Assembly: GCA_044229775.1 (NCBI GenBank)
Contig: JBGASH010000074.1
Span: forward strand, 1 to 14,561
Length of the DNA stretch: 14,561 nucleotides
Direction of reading: 5' to 3'
DNA from: JAHEYG01 sp044229775
GTDB taxonomy: Bacteria; Bacteroidota; Bacteroidia; B-17B0; Aurantibacillaceae
Shown: piece by piece, positions 14,143-14,561 of the stretch
Position numbering within the stretch: position 1 is the first letter of the stretch
How the letters are laid out: each line of letters starts with the position of its first letter
Position numbers and translations under genes: made by a program
Notes under the pieces: generated by a model
What the model was told of the DNA's origin: nothing
The model's input: the letters and a program-made list of their open reading frames with translations, nothing else
The model's database searches: none

Positions 14143-14561
14143 ATGAAGGCTAAACACATAATTCTCCTTTTATGTGTTTTACTTTTTGTCACAAAAATGC
14201 CGGGTCAGAATCACGCTATCGATTCGTTAGAGGCCAAATTCCATAAGACCACTGATGATACTTTAAAGTTACAGTTACTTATTCAACTTTTTCTTGAATA
14301 CGAGTTTACCGATCTCAAAAAAGCAAAGGAAAGTATTGATGGCGCTTACGAGATCGCCAGAAAATTAAATGATAAAAAAGGACTGATCCTTACCTATACC
14401 CACCTCGGATTTTTTGCCGAAGATCAGGGTAACTTTCCACAGGCCTCCATTTATTACGAAAAATGTTTACAACTCGCCGAAGAACTGAAAGACCCCATCA
14501 ACATTTCGGCCGCCTTTACAAATCTTGGAAATATCTGCTATCAAACCTCCGATTATCCACG
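14143..14561 (+). CDS. TPR-repeat protein, 5' part (continues beyond the window)
   Basis: From ATG 14143 the frame is open to the window end, giving 139 residues so far. It begins with signal peptide MKAKHIILLLCVLLFVTKMP. A helical region follows, with DDTLKLQLLIQLFLEYEF and at least one clear tetratricopeptide unit at about residues 83-115 (THLGFFAEDQGNFPQASIYY, then EKCLQLAEEL). A second unit begins at about 122 (SAAFTNLGNICYQTSDYP). In Bacteroidota this layout often precedes a transmembrane helix and a histidine kinase or a LuxR/AraC output domain, but nothing visible here decides that. It is 76 nt from pntB and may have its own promoter. Confidence 0.8.
   Translation, partial: MKAKHIILLLCVLLFVTKMPGQNHAIDSLEAKFHKTTDDTLKLQLLIQLFLEYEFTDLKKAKESIDGAYEIARKLNDKKGLILTYTHLGFFAEDQGNFPQASIYYEKCLQLAEELKDPINISAAFTNLGNICYQTSDYP

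Overview
The window looks like chromosomal DNA of a member of the Bacteroidota. It is AT-rich, ribosome binding sites are weak or absent, and two genes carry the TAnnTTTG-type -7 promoter element (TATCTTTG). The gene content agrees: small secreted proteins resembling the GldM C-terminal domain, a lipoprotein with CxDGIxNQxExGxDCGGPC repeats, an LPS heptose epimerase, and an AMP-forming acyl-CoA synthetase. I cannot name the genus.

Layout. 1-189 may hold the tail of a small secreted protein. 190-867 (+) is a multi-pass membrane protein. It converges on a minus-strand block (2514-864) of four tightly packed paralogs, each a signal peptide plus one GldM-C-like domain. Upstream on the minus strand are a small SET-domain protein (2979-2569) and hldD (4037-3072). 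A 16-bp perfect palindrome lies in the divergent region between hldD and a plus-strand fadD-like gene (4188-5990).

6081-10889 is a co-directional run of envelope or secreted proteins: an unknown signal-peptide protein, an M48 metallopeptidase with a large C-terminal part in another frame, a probable outer-membrane barrel and a cysteine-repeat lipoprotein. From about 11073 onward come pntA and pntB (proton-translocating NAD(P) transhydrogenase), then the start of a TPR protein cut by the window end.

The most striking structure is a perfect 140-bp direct repeat (6081-6220 and 6641-6780). The second copy, carrying the leader, start codon and signal peptide of the 6125 gene, sits inside that same gene and truncates it. 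Excising 141 bp between two AAAG tetramers (6635-6638 and 6776-6779) restores one 259-codon frame ending at 7045. Two further genes look interrupted. The M48 gene probably has a 1-nt frameshift near 8457-8463. The pntA 5' part has two frame breaks and an in-frame TAG within about 270 nt. These lesions are either recent gene decay or sequence/assembly error; reads are needed to decide.

I see no RNA genes, CRISPR array, transposase or integrase. The best candidates for something undescribed are the GldM-C-like paralog cluster and the secreted M48/barrel/lipoprotein block.
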